A DNA stretch of 17,021 nt, from assembly GCA_018109965.1 (NCBI GenBank), contig JAGBFE010000323.1, forward strand, positions 1-17,021. The letters run 5' to 3'. The notes beneath the pieces were generated by a model. That model saw only the letters and a program-made list of their open reading frames with translations. It was not told the origin of the DNA and did not search any database. Made by a program: the position numbers and the translations under genes. Positions 6,924 through 13,850 of this stretch are shown one piece after another. The stretch comes from Oscillospiraceae bacterium (GTDB lineage: Bacteria; Bacillota_A; Clostridia; Oscillospirales; Ruminococcaceae). The first letter of the stretch is position 1; every line of letters starts with the position of its first letter.

Positions 6924-6953
6924 GTGACATATAAAACTGTTTTTTCATATTAT
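6924..6953 (+). promoter_or_regulatory. Possible promoter of the Cys-tail membrane protein gene
   Basis: GTGACA (6924-6929), 18 bases, then TATTAT (6948-6953), in the short divergent region shared with the CDF promoter. The match is moderate and the surroundings are AT-rich. Confidence 0.4.
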
Positions 6954-6995
6954 ATATACGGAGTTTAAAATATATTATACGAAAGGAGAGTTTTT

Positions 6996-7469
6996 ATGAG
7001 CCGCGCTTTAAGCATTGCTGCCGCTGCTTTTTTTGCTTTTATAACTGCCGTGATTTTTGTTATTCTGTTTATACTTGAACTTTTGCCATCTGCCGCCATA
7101 CTTGCAATAAGCGGCATTGTTATTTCAGCTGTAACAATCGGGCTTATGTTTCTTGTGCTTGGCTGGTGCACGGGCAGCAGCTGCCGCAGCAATTTCAACA
7201 ATGCTCTTGGCTGCTTTGGCAGGCCTGTGGTGTTTGCCGCTGTGATAAGCCTTGGTTTGTCCCTTATTCTTGCTGTTGTTAACCCCACATCAATAACAAT
7301 GGTAAACACAAGTATTATTTTTGCTCAGGTATTTGTGCTGATATTCACGGTATTTATGCTGGCATTTCTGATTGCCCTGGCGCTGCCCGCAGGCTGTGTT
7401 ATAAACGGCAATGGTAATAACGGCTGCAGCTGCAGCTGTAACTGCTGTTGCTGTTACAGTGATGATTAA
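6996..7469 (+). CDS. Uncharacterised four-helix membrane protein with Cys-rich tail
   Basis: I do not recognise this 157-residue protein. It has four strongly hydrophobic segments (about 5-30, 33-55, 78-97 and 104-132), with a short loop between the second and third carrying Cys residues in CTGSSC and GCFG. The C-terminus is unusual: after Cys134 comes a Gly/Asn-rich stretch, then Cys144, 146, 148 and four consecutive Cys (150-153), ending YSDD. Such a cluster could bind metal, form disulfides or be lipid-modified; none of this is shown. The gene is real by its AGGAGAG (6984-6990) five bases before the ATG, its own terminator and a clean ORF. It is divergent from the CDF metal exporter, which makes a metal-related role attractive but unproven. 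Confidence 0.75.
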   Translation: MSRALSIAAAAFFAFITAVIFVILFILELLPSAAILAISGIVISAVTIGLMFLVLGWCTGSSCRSNFNNALGCFGRPVVFAAVISLGLSLILAVVNPTSITMVNTSIIFAQVFVLIFTVFMLAFLIALALPAGCVINGNGNNGCSCSCNCCCCYSDD

Positions 7470-7501
7470 AAAAGCAGTTTTGAATTATCTGCAAAAAAAT
7501 A

Positions 7502-7531
7502 AAACCGCTGTACTTACGAATACAGCGGTTT
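7502..7531. terminator. Bidirectional terminator between the Cys-tail gene and hisS
   Basis: A perfect 11-base stem (AAACCGCTGTA with TACAGCGGTTT) with an eight-base loop. It is followed by GTATTT on the plus strand and TTTTATTTTTTTG on the minus strand. It lies 11 bases after the hisS stop and should end both convergent transcripts, most strongly the minus one. Confidence 0.88.
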
Positions 7532-7542
7532 GTATTTATGCA

Positions 7543-8781
7543 TTATTTTTCAAAAACTTTGATTTCTTCTGTCGGATTGATAAGTGCTCCGTAATAGCCC
7601 TCGTTTTCCAGTCTGCCAAGAAGTTTGCCAAGCTTTTTAGGTCTTTCGTAAAGGCCTACATCATATTCTGCACGGAGTTCCTTTGCTTTTGCAACACATT
7701 CGGCATAGTTTGTTTCTTCAAAAATAACTGCAAGTTTTTTCTTTGCTGTAGGCGGTGTAAAGCCCTGTTCGCTGAGAATTGCAAAAATGCGTTCAAAACC
7801 GATGGAAAAACCAACCGCAGGGATGCTTTCGCCAAGGAATTTGCCGATAAGATTGTCGTATCTGCCACCGCCTGCGATTGCACCCTTGAACTCGTTGGAA
7901 ACTACTTCAAAAACTGTGCCTGTGTAATAACCCTGACCGCGAACAAGTGAAAGGTCAAACACAACATCGTATTTGCCTTCAGAAACTGCATTGGAAAGTG
8001 TGATGATTTTTTCAACACTCTGCACAGCTTCGCTTTCCGGCATAAGATTTTTTACATAGCCAAGGCTGAAATCGCCCTGTTTGAGAAAATCAACAAACTT
8101 TGCAACAGCTGCTGTGTCAAAGTTTTTTTCGTTAAGTTCCTTTTCAACGCCTTCTGCACCAACTTTGTCCATTTTGTCAAATGTAATGCAAACGCTCATC
8201 AGATCTTCTGCTGCAAAGCCCATAGACAAAAGCAGATCATTAAGAATGCGGCGGTTGTTTACACGCACTGTAAAGTTTTTGAGTGTGATTGCAAGCAGCG
8301 CTTCGGTAACTGTGCTGATAAGCTCGATTTCGGAATAATCACTGTCGGAACCGATGATATCAACATCGCACTGCATAAATTCACGCAGACGGCCTTTCTG
8401 TGGGCGTTCTGCGCGGTAAACGCGGTCCATCTGAATAATCTTTGCAGGATATGGCAGTTTGGAACGGTTGTTTGCAAAATATCTTGTAAGCGGCAGTGTA
8501 AGGTCGTAGCGCAATCCCATATCTGCCAGATTGTTTTCAGTCAGTTCGCCTTCAAAAGCTTTCTGAAGCTTATCCCCTCTTTTAAGAATTTTGAAGATGA
8601 GGTTCAGGTTTTCGCCGCCTTCGGATTTGTCCAGGTTTTCGATATCCTCGATGATAGGTGTTGTGATACGGGTAAAACCATTGGATGTGTACACCTTTAA
8701 AATTTCGCTCTGGAGATAGTCGCGGATGGCGGTTTCATTTGGCAGATAGTCAACTGTACCTTTTACGTTGCTGATTTTCAT
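7543..8781 (-). CDS. hisS: Histidine-tRNA ligase
   Basis: This cytosolic class II synthetase charges tRNA-His with histidine using ATP. The 412 residues show the family motifs in order: an N-terminal KGTVDYLP, RYDLTLPLTRY (91-101), the motif 2 region RAERPQKGRLREFMQCDVDIIG (123-144), the histidine-specific LVRGQGYYTGTVFE with its Arg (279-292) and AIAGGGRYDNL (301-311), and motif 3 GFSIGFERI (324-332). The anticodon-binding domain after about residue 345 looks somewhat short and ends at INPTEEIKVFEK. The intact catalytic motifs argue for HisS rather than the regulatory paralogue HisZ. AAAGG precedes the ATG. The gene starts 19 bases after folT ends, so it is probably transcribed from the folT promoter; no T-box leader is present. 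Confidence 0.96.
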   Translation of the reverse strand: MKISNVKGTVDYLPNETAIRDYLQSEILKVYTSNGFTRITTPIIEDIENLDKSEGGENLNLIFKILKRGDKLQKAFEGELTENNLADMGLRYDLTLPLTRYFANNRSKLPYPAKIIQMDRVYRAERPQKGRLREFMQCDVDIIGSDSDYSEIELISTVTEALLAITLKNFTVRVNNRRILNDLLLSMGFAAEDLMSVCITFDKMDKVGAEGVEKELNEKNFDTAAVAKFVDFLKQGDFSLGYVKNLMPESEAVQSVEKIITLSNAVSEGKYDVVFDLSLVRGQGYYTGTVFEVVSNEFKGAIAGGGRYDNLIGKFLGESIPAVGFSIGFERIFAILSEQGFTPPTAKKKLAVIFEETNYAECVAKAKELRAEYDVGLYERPKKLGKLLGRLENEGYYGALINPTEEIKVFEK

Positions 8782-8800
8782 ATATATAACCTTTCTGCTG

Positions 8801-9322
8801 TTATTTTGCAGCTTTTTCTATTCTTTCAACTAAAAATTTGTATGTAATCATTATTACAACAATTTCCATCGGCATCAGCACCACATTGCTGAAAACCCTT
8901 GTAGGCAGCAAAGCCAGATAGCCTTTGCCTGTAAACAGGGTTGTCCAGTAGGTGTTTATGCCCAGATGATAAACCAGATTGATTATAAGCGATGCCGCCG
9001 TCACTTTTGCAAAGCTTTTTGCCCCGCCGTTTTGCAGAAACAGCCCATAGGTTGCACCCGACAGAAACGCCGTGAGGGTGTACCCCGGGAAATATGCCCC
9101 AATCGGGAAAAGTATTGCACCAATAAAGTCACACAAAGCACCTGCTATGCCGCCGTAAAGCGGGCCGTACATCATACCTATTACAGAAAGTGGAATAAAT
9201 CCAAAGCCGATTTTTGCTATCGGAGTGGATATGGACAATAGTCTTGAAAGCACAATTTCAACGGCAATTAGCAGGCCGATTCGGGTGACTTTGGTAAGAT
9301 TAAAACTGTTTTTACCAGCCAT
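8801..9322 (-). CDS. folT: ECF transporter S component, probable folate binder FolT
   Basis: This is the substrate-binding membrane subunit of an energy-coupling factor importer. It has 173 residues and about six hydrophobic segments. The stretch GFGFIPLSVIGMMYGP, then GGIAGALCDFIGAILFPIGAYFPGYTLTA, then FLSGATYGL is the signature arrangement I know from FolT-type folate S components. The frame is open further upstream, but the start is set by AAGGAGG seven bases before this ATG and by a promoter (9357-9385) inside the upstream extension. No EcfA or EcfT genes are nearby, so it must use a shared module encoded elsewhere. hisS follows in the same transcript. Folate is inferred from the motifs alone. 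Confidence 0.88.
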   Translation of the reverse strand: MAGKNSFNLTKVTRIGLLIAVEIVLSRLLSISTPIAKIGFGFIPLSVIGMMYGPLYGGIAGALCDFIGAILFPIGAYFPGYTLTAFLSGATYGLFLQNGGAKSFAKVTAASLIINLVYHLGINTYWTTLFTGKGYLALLPTRVFSNVVLMPMEIVVIMITYKFLVERIEKAAK

Positions 9323-9356
9323 GTATAATTCCTCCTTTTTAAGTATTGCACACCTA

Positions 9357-9385
9357 ATAATACATTGAATACCGTTAAAAGTCAA
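9357..9385 (-). promoter_or_regulatory. Promoter of the folT-hisS unit
   Basis: On the minus strand TTGACT (9380-9385), 17 bases, then TATTAT (9357-9362). The transcript would begin about 28 bases before the folT ATG, leaving no room for a tetrahydrofolate riboswitch. Confidence 0.8.
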
Positions 9386-9414
9386 TTGCAGCAAAACAGA
9401 TAACAAATAAAAAT

Positions 9415-9446
9415 GGGCTGTGCACAGCTTTTGCTGCACACAGCCC
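9415..9446 (-). terminator. Terminator after the second ECF S-component gene
   Basis: A 14-base stem with two internal mismatches (GGGCTG...GCAGC paired with GCTG...CAGCCC) and an AAAA loop, followed on the minus strand by ATTTTTATTTGTT. It separates the 9465-9974 gene from folT. Confidence 0.85.
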
Positions 9447-9464
9447 GTCTTTATATACTGTTTA

Positions 9465-9974
9465 TTATCTCTGTATTTTTTTGAGACCGTAAATAATCAG
9501 CGGAACAAGGAACAGCTGAATTACAATTCCCGGAAATGCATTGACAAAACCTTCGGTCATAACCATTTCAAATGTATAGTTATTGAGTGACCAGTTTGCA
9601 ATACCCCATATTGCACGGCCTGCAATCATTGCTGCAATAAGGCTTTTCACAATGCTTCTGCCTCTGTGGCTGCTGATTTTGTATACCATTCCCACAACAA
9701 GGCCGTATGTAGCAAGTTCAAAGCACATAGGCAACACAACTGACATTTCAGGCATACCTACTGCCCAATGACGCAAAAACGGTGCAGCTGCACCGATAAC
9801 CATTGCCAGCGGACCGCCAACTATAAAGCCTGCCAGAAGAACAGGTGTGTGCATAGGCTGAAACATTCTGCCGAATGTCATACTGTTTGGAAAAAGAGAT
9901 GGCAAAGACACTGCCAGTGAAAGAAGTACGGCTGCCAGCACCAGCTTCTTTGTTATTTTCATTGTTGTTTTCAT
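9465..9974 (-). CDS. ECF transporter S component, substrate unknown
   Basis: This is a 169-residue membrane protein with about five or six hydrophobic segments. Its motifs fit ECF S components of the DUF3816-like type: MFQPMHTPVLLAGFIVGGPLAMVIGAAAPFLRH, then GMPEMSVVLPMCFELATYGLVVGMVY, then a final FPGIVIQLFLVPLIIYGLKK. It differs clearly from the FolT next to it, so it should bind another small vitamin-like solute. I cannot name the substrate; pantothenate, a thiamine precursor or cobalamin-like compounds would be guesses. The first of two nearby ATG codons is chosen because AAGGGG lies at a workable distance. It has its own promoter (10020-10048) and terminator, so it is regulated separately from folT. 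Confidence 0.85.
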   Translation of the reverse strand: MKTTMKITKKLVLAAVLLSLAVSLPSLFPNSMTFGRMFQPMHTPVLLAGFIVGGPLAMVIGAAAPFLRHWAVGMPEMSVVLPMCFELATYGLVVGMVYKISSHRGRSIVKSLIAAMIAGRAIWGIANWSLNNYTFEMVMTEGFVNAFPGIVIQLFLVPLIIYGLKKIQR

Positions 9975-10019
9975 TTTTGTTACCCCTTAATAAATAATCC
10001 CCATAAATTTAGCAGATAA

Positions 10020-10048
10020 ATTATACATATAAATTGCACACAATTCAA
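10020..10048 (-). promoter_or_regulatory. Promoter of the second ECF S-component gene
   Basis: On the minus strand TTGAAT (10043-10048), 17 bases, then a perfect TATAAT (10020-10025) preceded by ATG. The leader is about 38 bases. Confidence 0.8.
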
Positions 10049-10099
10049 TATAAAATTTCACTAAATATCTATAGTTTTTTATTATACCATTCATATATA

Positions 10100-10129
10100 T
10101 TGCCAACTGTGCCGATTTTGTAGTAATAT
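10100..10129 (+). promoter_or_regulatory. Possible promoter of the GTPase-NYN fusion gene
   Basis: TTGCCA (10100-10105), 18 bases, then TAATAT (10124-10129). The leader would be only about 28 bases and contains no clear Shine-Dalgarno sequence; ACGGAT near 10152 is the closest. Expression may be low or unusually initiated. Confidence 0.5.
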
Positions 10130-10163
10130 TATTAAAGAATTTATTTTACGAACGGATAATTGT

Positions 10164-12719
10164 ATGAAAAATATTGTTTTTGGCATACTTGCCCATGTTG
10201 ACAGCGGCAAAACCACATTGTCAGAGGGTATGCTTTATGAATGTAAAAGCATAAGAAAACTTGGCCGTGTTGACCATGGTGACACAGCTCTTGATACAAA
10301 TGAAATAGAAAAAAGCAGGGGTATCACTGTTTTTTCCAAACAGGCAAAGCTGACCTTTGGCAACACAAACGCCTATCTGATTGACACCCCGGGCCACGTT
10401 GACTTTTCTGCCGAAATGGAAAGAACACTGTCGGTGCTTGACTATGCAATACTTGTTATCAGCGGCACCGATGGCATACAAAACCATACCGAAACTTTGT
10501 GGCAGCTGCTTGAAAAATACAATGTGCCTGCATTCATTTTTGTTAACAAAATGGATCTTAACGGTGCAGATAAAAACAAAGTTCTGTCACAGCTGCAGCA
10601 GACTTTCAGCAGCGGCTGTGTGGATTTTTCCGTCCTCAGTGATGAAACAATGGAAAACATTGCCCTTGCAGATGAAGCACTGATGGAAAAGCTGCTTCTG
10701 GGCGAAAACCTTGACAACAGCGACATTGCTTCTCTTGTAGCACAGCGCAAGCTGTTCCCCTGCATTTTTGGCAGTGCACTGAAAGGCGACGGTATAACCG
10801 AAATGCTGAATATGCTGGACATCTACACAGTTATGGCAGCATATCCACAGGATTTTGGTGCAAAGGTGTACAAAATAAGCCACGATGAACAGGGCAACCG
10901 ACTGACTTATCTTAAAGTTACTGGCGGCAGCCTTAAACCCAAAGACACCGTAAAGCAAATAACTCCTGACGGCGAAACTGTTGCCGAAAAGGTAAACCAG
11001 ATAAGAGTGTACACAGGCGAAAAATTCTCTGCCGAACAGATTGCCGAAAGCGGCACTGTGTGTGCCGTAACAGGACTTACCGCCACCTATTCCGGACAGG
11101 GACTTGGCATTGACACAAACCTTGAACATACGCTCACCCAGCCGATTTTCACCTACAAAGTTCTGCTGGATGAAAAAACCGATGCGTTCACTGCACTGTC
11201 CCGTTTCCGTATTTTAGAGCAGGAAGACCCCCAGCTTAATGTAACGTGGAAAGAACATCTCAATGAAATCCATATCAGCCTTATGGGCGAAATTCAGCTG
11301 GAAGTGCTCAAAACAATGTGCCAGCAGCGTTTTGGTATGTCCATTGATTTCAGTCAGGGAAATGTGCTTTATAAGGAAACAATCAAAAGTGTTGTGGAAG
11401 GCGTGGGTCATTTTGAACCGCTGCGCCATTATTCCGAAGTACATCTGCTGCTTGAACCTTTGAAAAACGGCCAGGGACTTGTGTTTGACACCCTTTGCAG
11501 CGAAGACAAGCTGGACAAAAACTGGCAGAGACTTGTTATGACACATCTTGCCGAAAAAACACATCTTGGTGTGCTGACAGGAAGCCCTATAACCGATATG
11601 AAAATCACACTGGTAAGCGGCAGGGCTCATATCAAACACACCGAAGGCGGCGACTTCCGCCAGGCGACCTACCGTGCGGTACGCCACGGACTTATGCAGG
11701 CAGAAAATGTGCTGCTTGAGCCATGGTACAATTTTACCATTACTGTGCCTATGGAAAACATCGGCCGAGTTATGTCCGATGTGCAGAAAATGTCTGGCAG
11801 TTTTGACCCTCCTGAAACTGTAGGAGAAAATGCCGTACTCAAAGGCACTGCACCTGTTGTGGAAATCAATGACTATAAATCAGAAATCATCAACTTTTCC
11901 CGCGGCAAAGGTAGAATCAACTGTCAGCTGAAAGGCTATTTCCCCTGCCACAACGCAAGTGAGGTTATCGAAAAATTTGCCTACGATCCTGAAGCTGACC
12001 TTGAAAACACCCCTGACAGTGTGTTCTGCACCCACGGTGCTGCCATTGTGGTAAAATGGTATGATGTAAAAAACACAATGCATCTTGAAAGCTTTTTGAA
12101 GCCAAAGCGTGAGGATGTCAGGCAAAGCATAACACGCAGAGAAGTTACCGAATACCGCAGTATATTGGAACAGGACAAGGAGCTCTTAAAAATTTTTGAG
12201 CAGACCTATGGCAAAATCAAGGTAGACAAGCGCACCGTTTTTGACCCTGCAAAAAATGAAAAATCCAAAAAAATGCCAAAGGAACGCCATTATGACAAAG
12301 ACTTTCTTCTGGTGGACGGATACAACATCATTTTTGCGTGGGATGACCTTAAAGAAATTGCCAAAACCGATATAAATGCTGCAAGGGAACGGCTTATCAA
12401 CATCCTTTGCAACTATCAGGGATTCAAACGCTGTGAAGTTATCCTTGTGTTTGATGCTTACAAGGTAAAAGGCAATGTGGGCAGTATTGAAAGATACCAC
12501 AATATTACCATTGTGTACACCAAGGAAGCCGAAACCGCTGATATGTATATCGAAAAGGTAACCCATCAGATTGCAAAAAATCACCGTGTACGTGTTGCAA
12601 CCAGCGACGGACTTGAGCAGATAATCATTCTCGGTCACGGTGCCATGAGACTTTCGGCCTCCAACTTTAAAGCAGAAGTTGATGAAATCGAAAAAGCTAT
12701 CAGAGAAATTATCGAATAA
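10164..12719 (+). CDS. TetM/EF-G-like ribosomal GTPase fused to a YacP/Rae1-type NYN nuclease
   Basis: This 851-residue protein has a complete translational GTPase: G1 AHVDSGKT (10-17), RGIT (52-55), DTPGH (74-78, with catalytic His78), NKMD (128-131) and GSALK (203-207). Domains II to V follow to about residue 640. The order and sequence are closest to ribosomal protection proteins of the TetM type. However, the domain IV tip reads HIKHTEGGDFR (489-499), not the YSPVST loop of TetM/TetO, so ordinary tetracycline resistance is doubtful. A charged linker (about 640-712) leads to a NYN domain (713-851) resembling B. subtilis YacP/Rae1, a ribosome-associated A-site mRNA endonuclease. Its acidic residues are kept: VDGYN (Asp718), FDAY (Asp764), ETAD (Asp793) and ATSD (Asp815). 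One reading frame covers everything, so the fusion is genuine. A role in rescue or mRNA cleavage is inference. Confidence 0.93.
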   Translation: MKNIVFGILAHVDSGKTTLSEGMLYECKSIRKLGRVDHGDTALDTNEIEKSRGITVFSKQAKLTFGNTNAYLIDTPGHVDFSAEMERTLSVLDYAILVISGTDGIQNHTETLWQLLEKYNVPAFIFVNKMDLNGADKNKVLSQLQQTFSSGCVDFSVLSDETMENIALADEALMEKLLLGENLDNSDIASLVAQRKLFPCIFGSALKGDGITEMLNMLDIYTVMAAYPQDFGAKVYKISHDEQGNRLTYLKVTGGSLKPKDTVKQITPDGETVAEKVNQIRVYTGEKFSAEQIAESGTVCAVTGLTATYSGQGLGIDTNLEHTLTQPIFTYKVLLDEKTDAFTALSRFRILEQEDPQLNVTWKEHLNEIHISLMGEIQLEVLKTMCQQRFGMSIDFSQGNVLYKETIKSVVEGVGHFEPLRHYSEVHLLLEPLKNGQGLVFDTLCSEDKLDKNWQRLVMTHLAEKTHLGVLTGSPITDMKITLVSGRAHIKHTEGGDFRQATYRAVRHGLMQAENVLLEPWYNFTITVPMENIGRVMSDVQKMSGSFDPPETVGENAVLKGTAPVVEINDYKSEIINFSRGKGRINCQLKGYFPCHNASEVIEKFAYDPEADLENTPDSVFCTHGAAIVVKWYDVKNTMHLESFLKPKREDVRQSITRREVTEYRSILEQDKELLKIFEQTYGKIKVDKRTVFDPAKNEKSKKMPKERHYDKDFLLVDGYNIIFAWDDLKEIAKTDINAARERLINILCNYQGFKRCEVILVFDAYKVKGNVGSIERYHNITIVYTKEAETADMYIEKVTHQIAKNHRVRVATSDGLEQIIILGHGAMRLSASNFKAEVDEIEKAIREIIE

Positions 12720-12744
12720 TTATTTCAGACAAAGCAAAAAATAA

Positions 12745-12942
12745 ACCTGTCAGAATTGCCTGCAATGTCATTAAGTTAAGCGGGCTTCAAAAACATTAAC
12801 TTAATATAATAAAACAAAATGTCATTCTGAGCGCAGCGAAGAATCTCCTTGTTTGATTAAACCGAGAGATTCTTCGGCATAAATGCCTCAGAATGACATA
12901 TTTTTTGTTAACTTAATTACATTGAATTTAACTCTGACAGGT
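12745..12942. terminator. Long interrupted hairpin between convergent genes, probable bidirectional terminator
   Basis: Outer arms ACCTGTCAGA (12745-12754) and TCTGACAGGT (12933-12942) pair perfectly. Inside them, 12763-12779 pairs with 12908-12924 with one mismatch. Eight unpaired bases separate the two stems on each side. T-rich tails follow on both strands (TATTTTTTA on plus, TTTATTTTTTG on minus). It lies between the fusion gene and the ZIP gene. The inner arm has a second copy at 12796-12805, suggesting the centre was interrupted by the repeat element at 12806-12907. Confidence 0.6.
12806..12907. repeat. Hairpin repeat element (REP/MITE-like) with 10-bp flanking duplication
   Basis: This ~102-bp element has an outer stem ATGTCATTCTGAG (12819-12831) with CTCAGAATGACAT (12887-12899) and an inner stem CGAAGAATCTC (12837-12847) with GAGATTCTTCG (12866-12876). 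Together they give a long hairpin. The direct repeat TTAACTTAAT flanks it at 12796-12805 and 12908-12917, as a target-site duplication would. No protein is encoded. Similar TCATTCTGAGCG...GAAGAATCT hairpins are, as I recall, scattered in intergenic regions of several bacterial groups. Only one copy is present in this window. Confidence 0.7.
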
Positions 12943-12947
12943 ATTTT

Positions 12948-13733
12948 TTATCCCAGTGCCACATCAAGCACCATCATAAGTGTAAAACCGACTGCAAAAA
13001 AGATTGTTCCTATATTGGAATGCTCACCCTGTGACATTTCAGGGATAAGCTCTTCCACTACAACATAGAGCATTGCCCCTGCTGCAAAGCTGAGCAGATA
13101 AGGCAAAAGCGGAACTACAAGATTTGCCAGAAGAATGGTTGCTATTGCACCTATAGGTTCAATTACGCCCGATACAACACCATAGCTGAAAGCCTTATGA
13201 TTTTTCATTCCGTTACTTTTAAGAGGCATCGAAATTATTGCCCCCTCCGGCAGGTTTTGTATTGCTATGCCCAAAGCCAGTGTCATGGCTGCTGCAAATG
13301 AAATATTTTCATTGCCGCCAAGCCAGCCTGCTGCCACAACGCCTACCGCCATACCTTCCGGAAGATTGTGCAATGCCACGGCAATAACCATCATTGTGGA
13401 TTTGCCAAGATTGCTCTGTGCGCCTTCCGGGCTGTCACTGTTAATGTGCAGATGCGGTATTATGCTGTCCAGTATCAGAAGAAACAAAAAACCAACCCAC
13501 ACACCTACAAAAGCAGGAATAAACGCAAGTTTGCCCATATGCTGTGACTGGTCCATTGCAGGAATTATAAGGCTCCAGACTGATGCCGCAACCATAACGC
13601 CCGCCGCAAATCCGGTAAGAGAACGCTGAAGTCTTTGGCTCATTTCGCCTTTCATAAAAAATACGCCTGCAGCACCAAGTGTAGTGCCCAGAAAAGGAAT
13701 AAAAATTGCACTTAAAACCTGTGCTGTCATCAT
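12948..13733 (-). CDS. ZIP family divalent metal transporter, GufA type
   Basis: ZIP proteins bring Zn2+, Fe2+ or Mn2+ into the cytosol. The 261 residues form about eight membrane helices. TM4 carries HNLPEG (122-127) and TM5 QNLPEG (159-164), the metal-site motifs; Gln at the first TM5 position is typical of GufA-like bacterial ZIPs rather than ZupT. A third acidic motif, EELIPE (227-232), lies in a later helix. The short His-containing loop HLHINSD (94-100) precedes TM4. The frame is open 33 codons further upstream, but the start chosen has AGGAGGT (13741-13747) at seven bases. A second ATG follows at once and could be used. The gene stands alone; which metal it carries cannot be told from the sequence. 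Confidence 0.92.
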   Translation of the reverse strand: MMTAQVLSAIFIPFLGTTLGAAGVFFMKGEMSQRLQRSLTGFAAGVMVAASVWSLIIPAMDQSQHMGKLAFIPAFVGVWVGFLFLLILDSIIPHLHINSDSPEGAQSNLGKSTMMVIAVALHNLPEGMAVGVVAAGWLGGNENISFAAAMTLALGIAIQNLPEGAIISMPLKSNGMKNHKAFSYGVVSGVIEPIGAIATILLANLVVPLLPYLLSFAAGAMLYVVVEELIPEMSQGEHSNIGTIFFAVGFTLMMVLDVALG

Positions 13734-13850
13734 ATTTTTCACCTCCTGTTTGCTGTGTTTAATTATATATGACTGCGCTGCCAAAATCAGTAACATAGTC
13801 ACATTCAGTATTATTATATTTTCAAAACACAAATACTGACACTAAATAAT

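Noticed and set aside
7411..7950. Plus-strand open frame overlapping the Cys-tail gene and the hisS 3' end
   Set aside because: It runs through a bidirectional terminator and antisense to the conserved hisS sequence, and has no ribosome binding site.
8782..8800. A T-box leader for hisS
   Set aside because: Only 19 bases separate hisS from folT, so there is no room for one.
9323..9439. Longer start for folT and a tetrahydrofolate riboswitch upstream
   Set aside because: The extension contains the promoter and lacks a ribosome binding site at its start. The real leader is only about 28 bases, too short for the riboswitch.
10164..12719. Simple tetracycline resistance gene tet(M)
   Set aside because: The YSPVST loop is missing, a nuclease domain is attached, and there are no mobile-element genes or leader peptide around it. 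It looks like a resident housekeeping or stress factor.
13734..13832. N-terminal extension of the ZIP transporter
   Set aside because: The strong AGGAGGT at 13741-13747 lies inside the extension and points to the downstream ATG; the family does not need the extra 33 residues.
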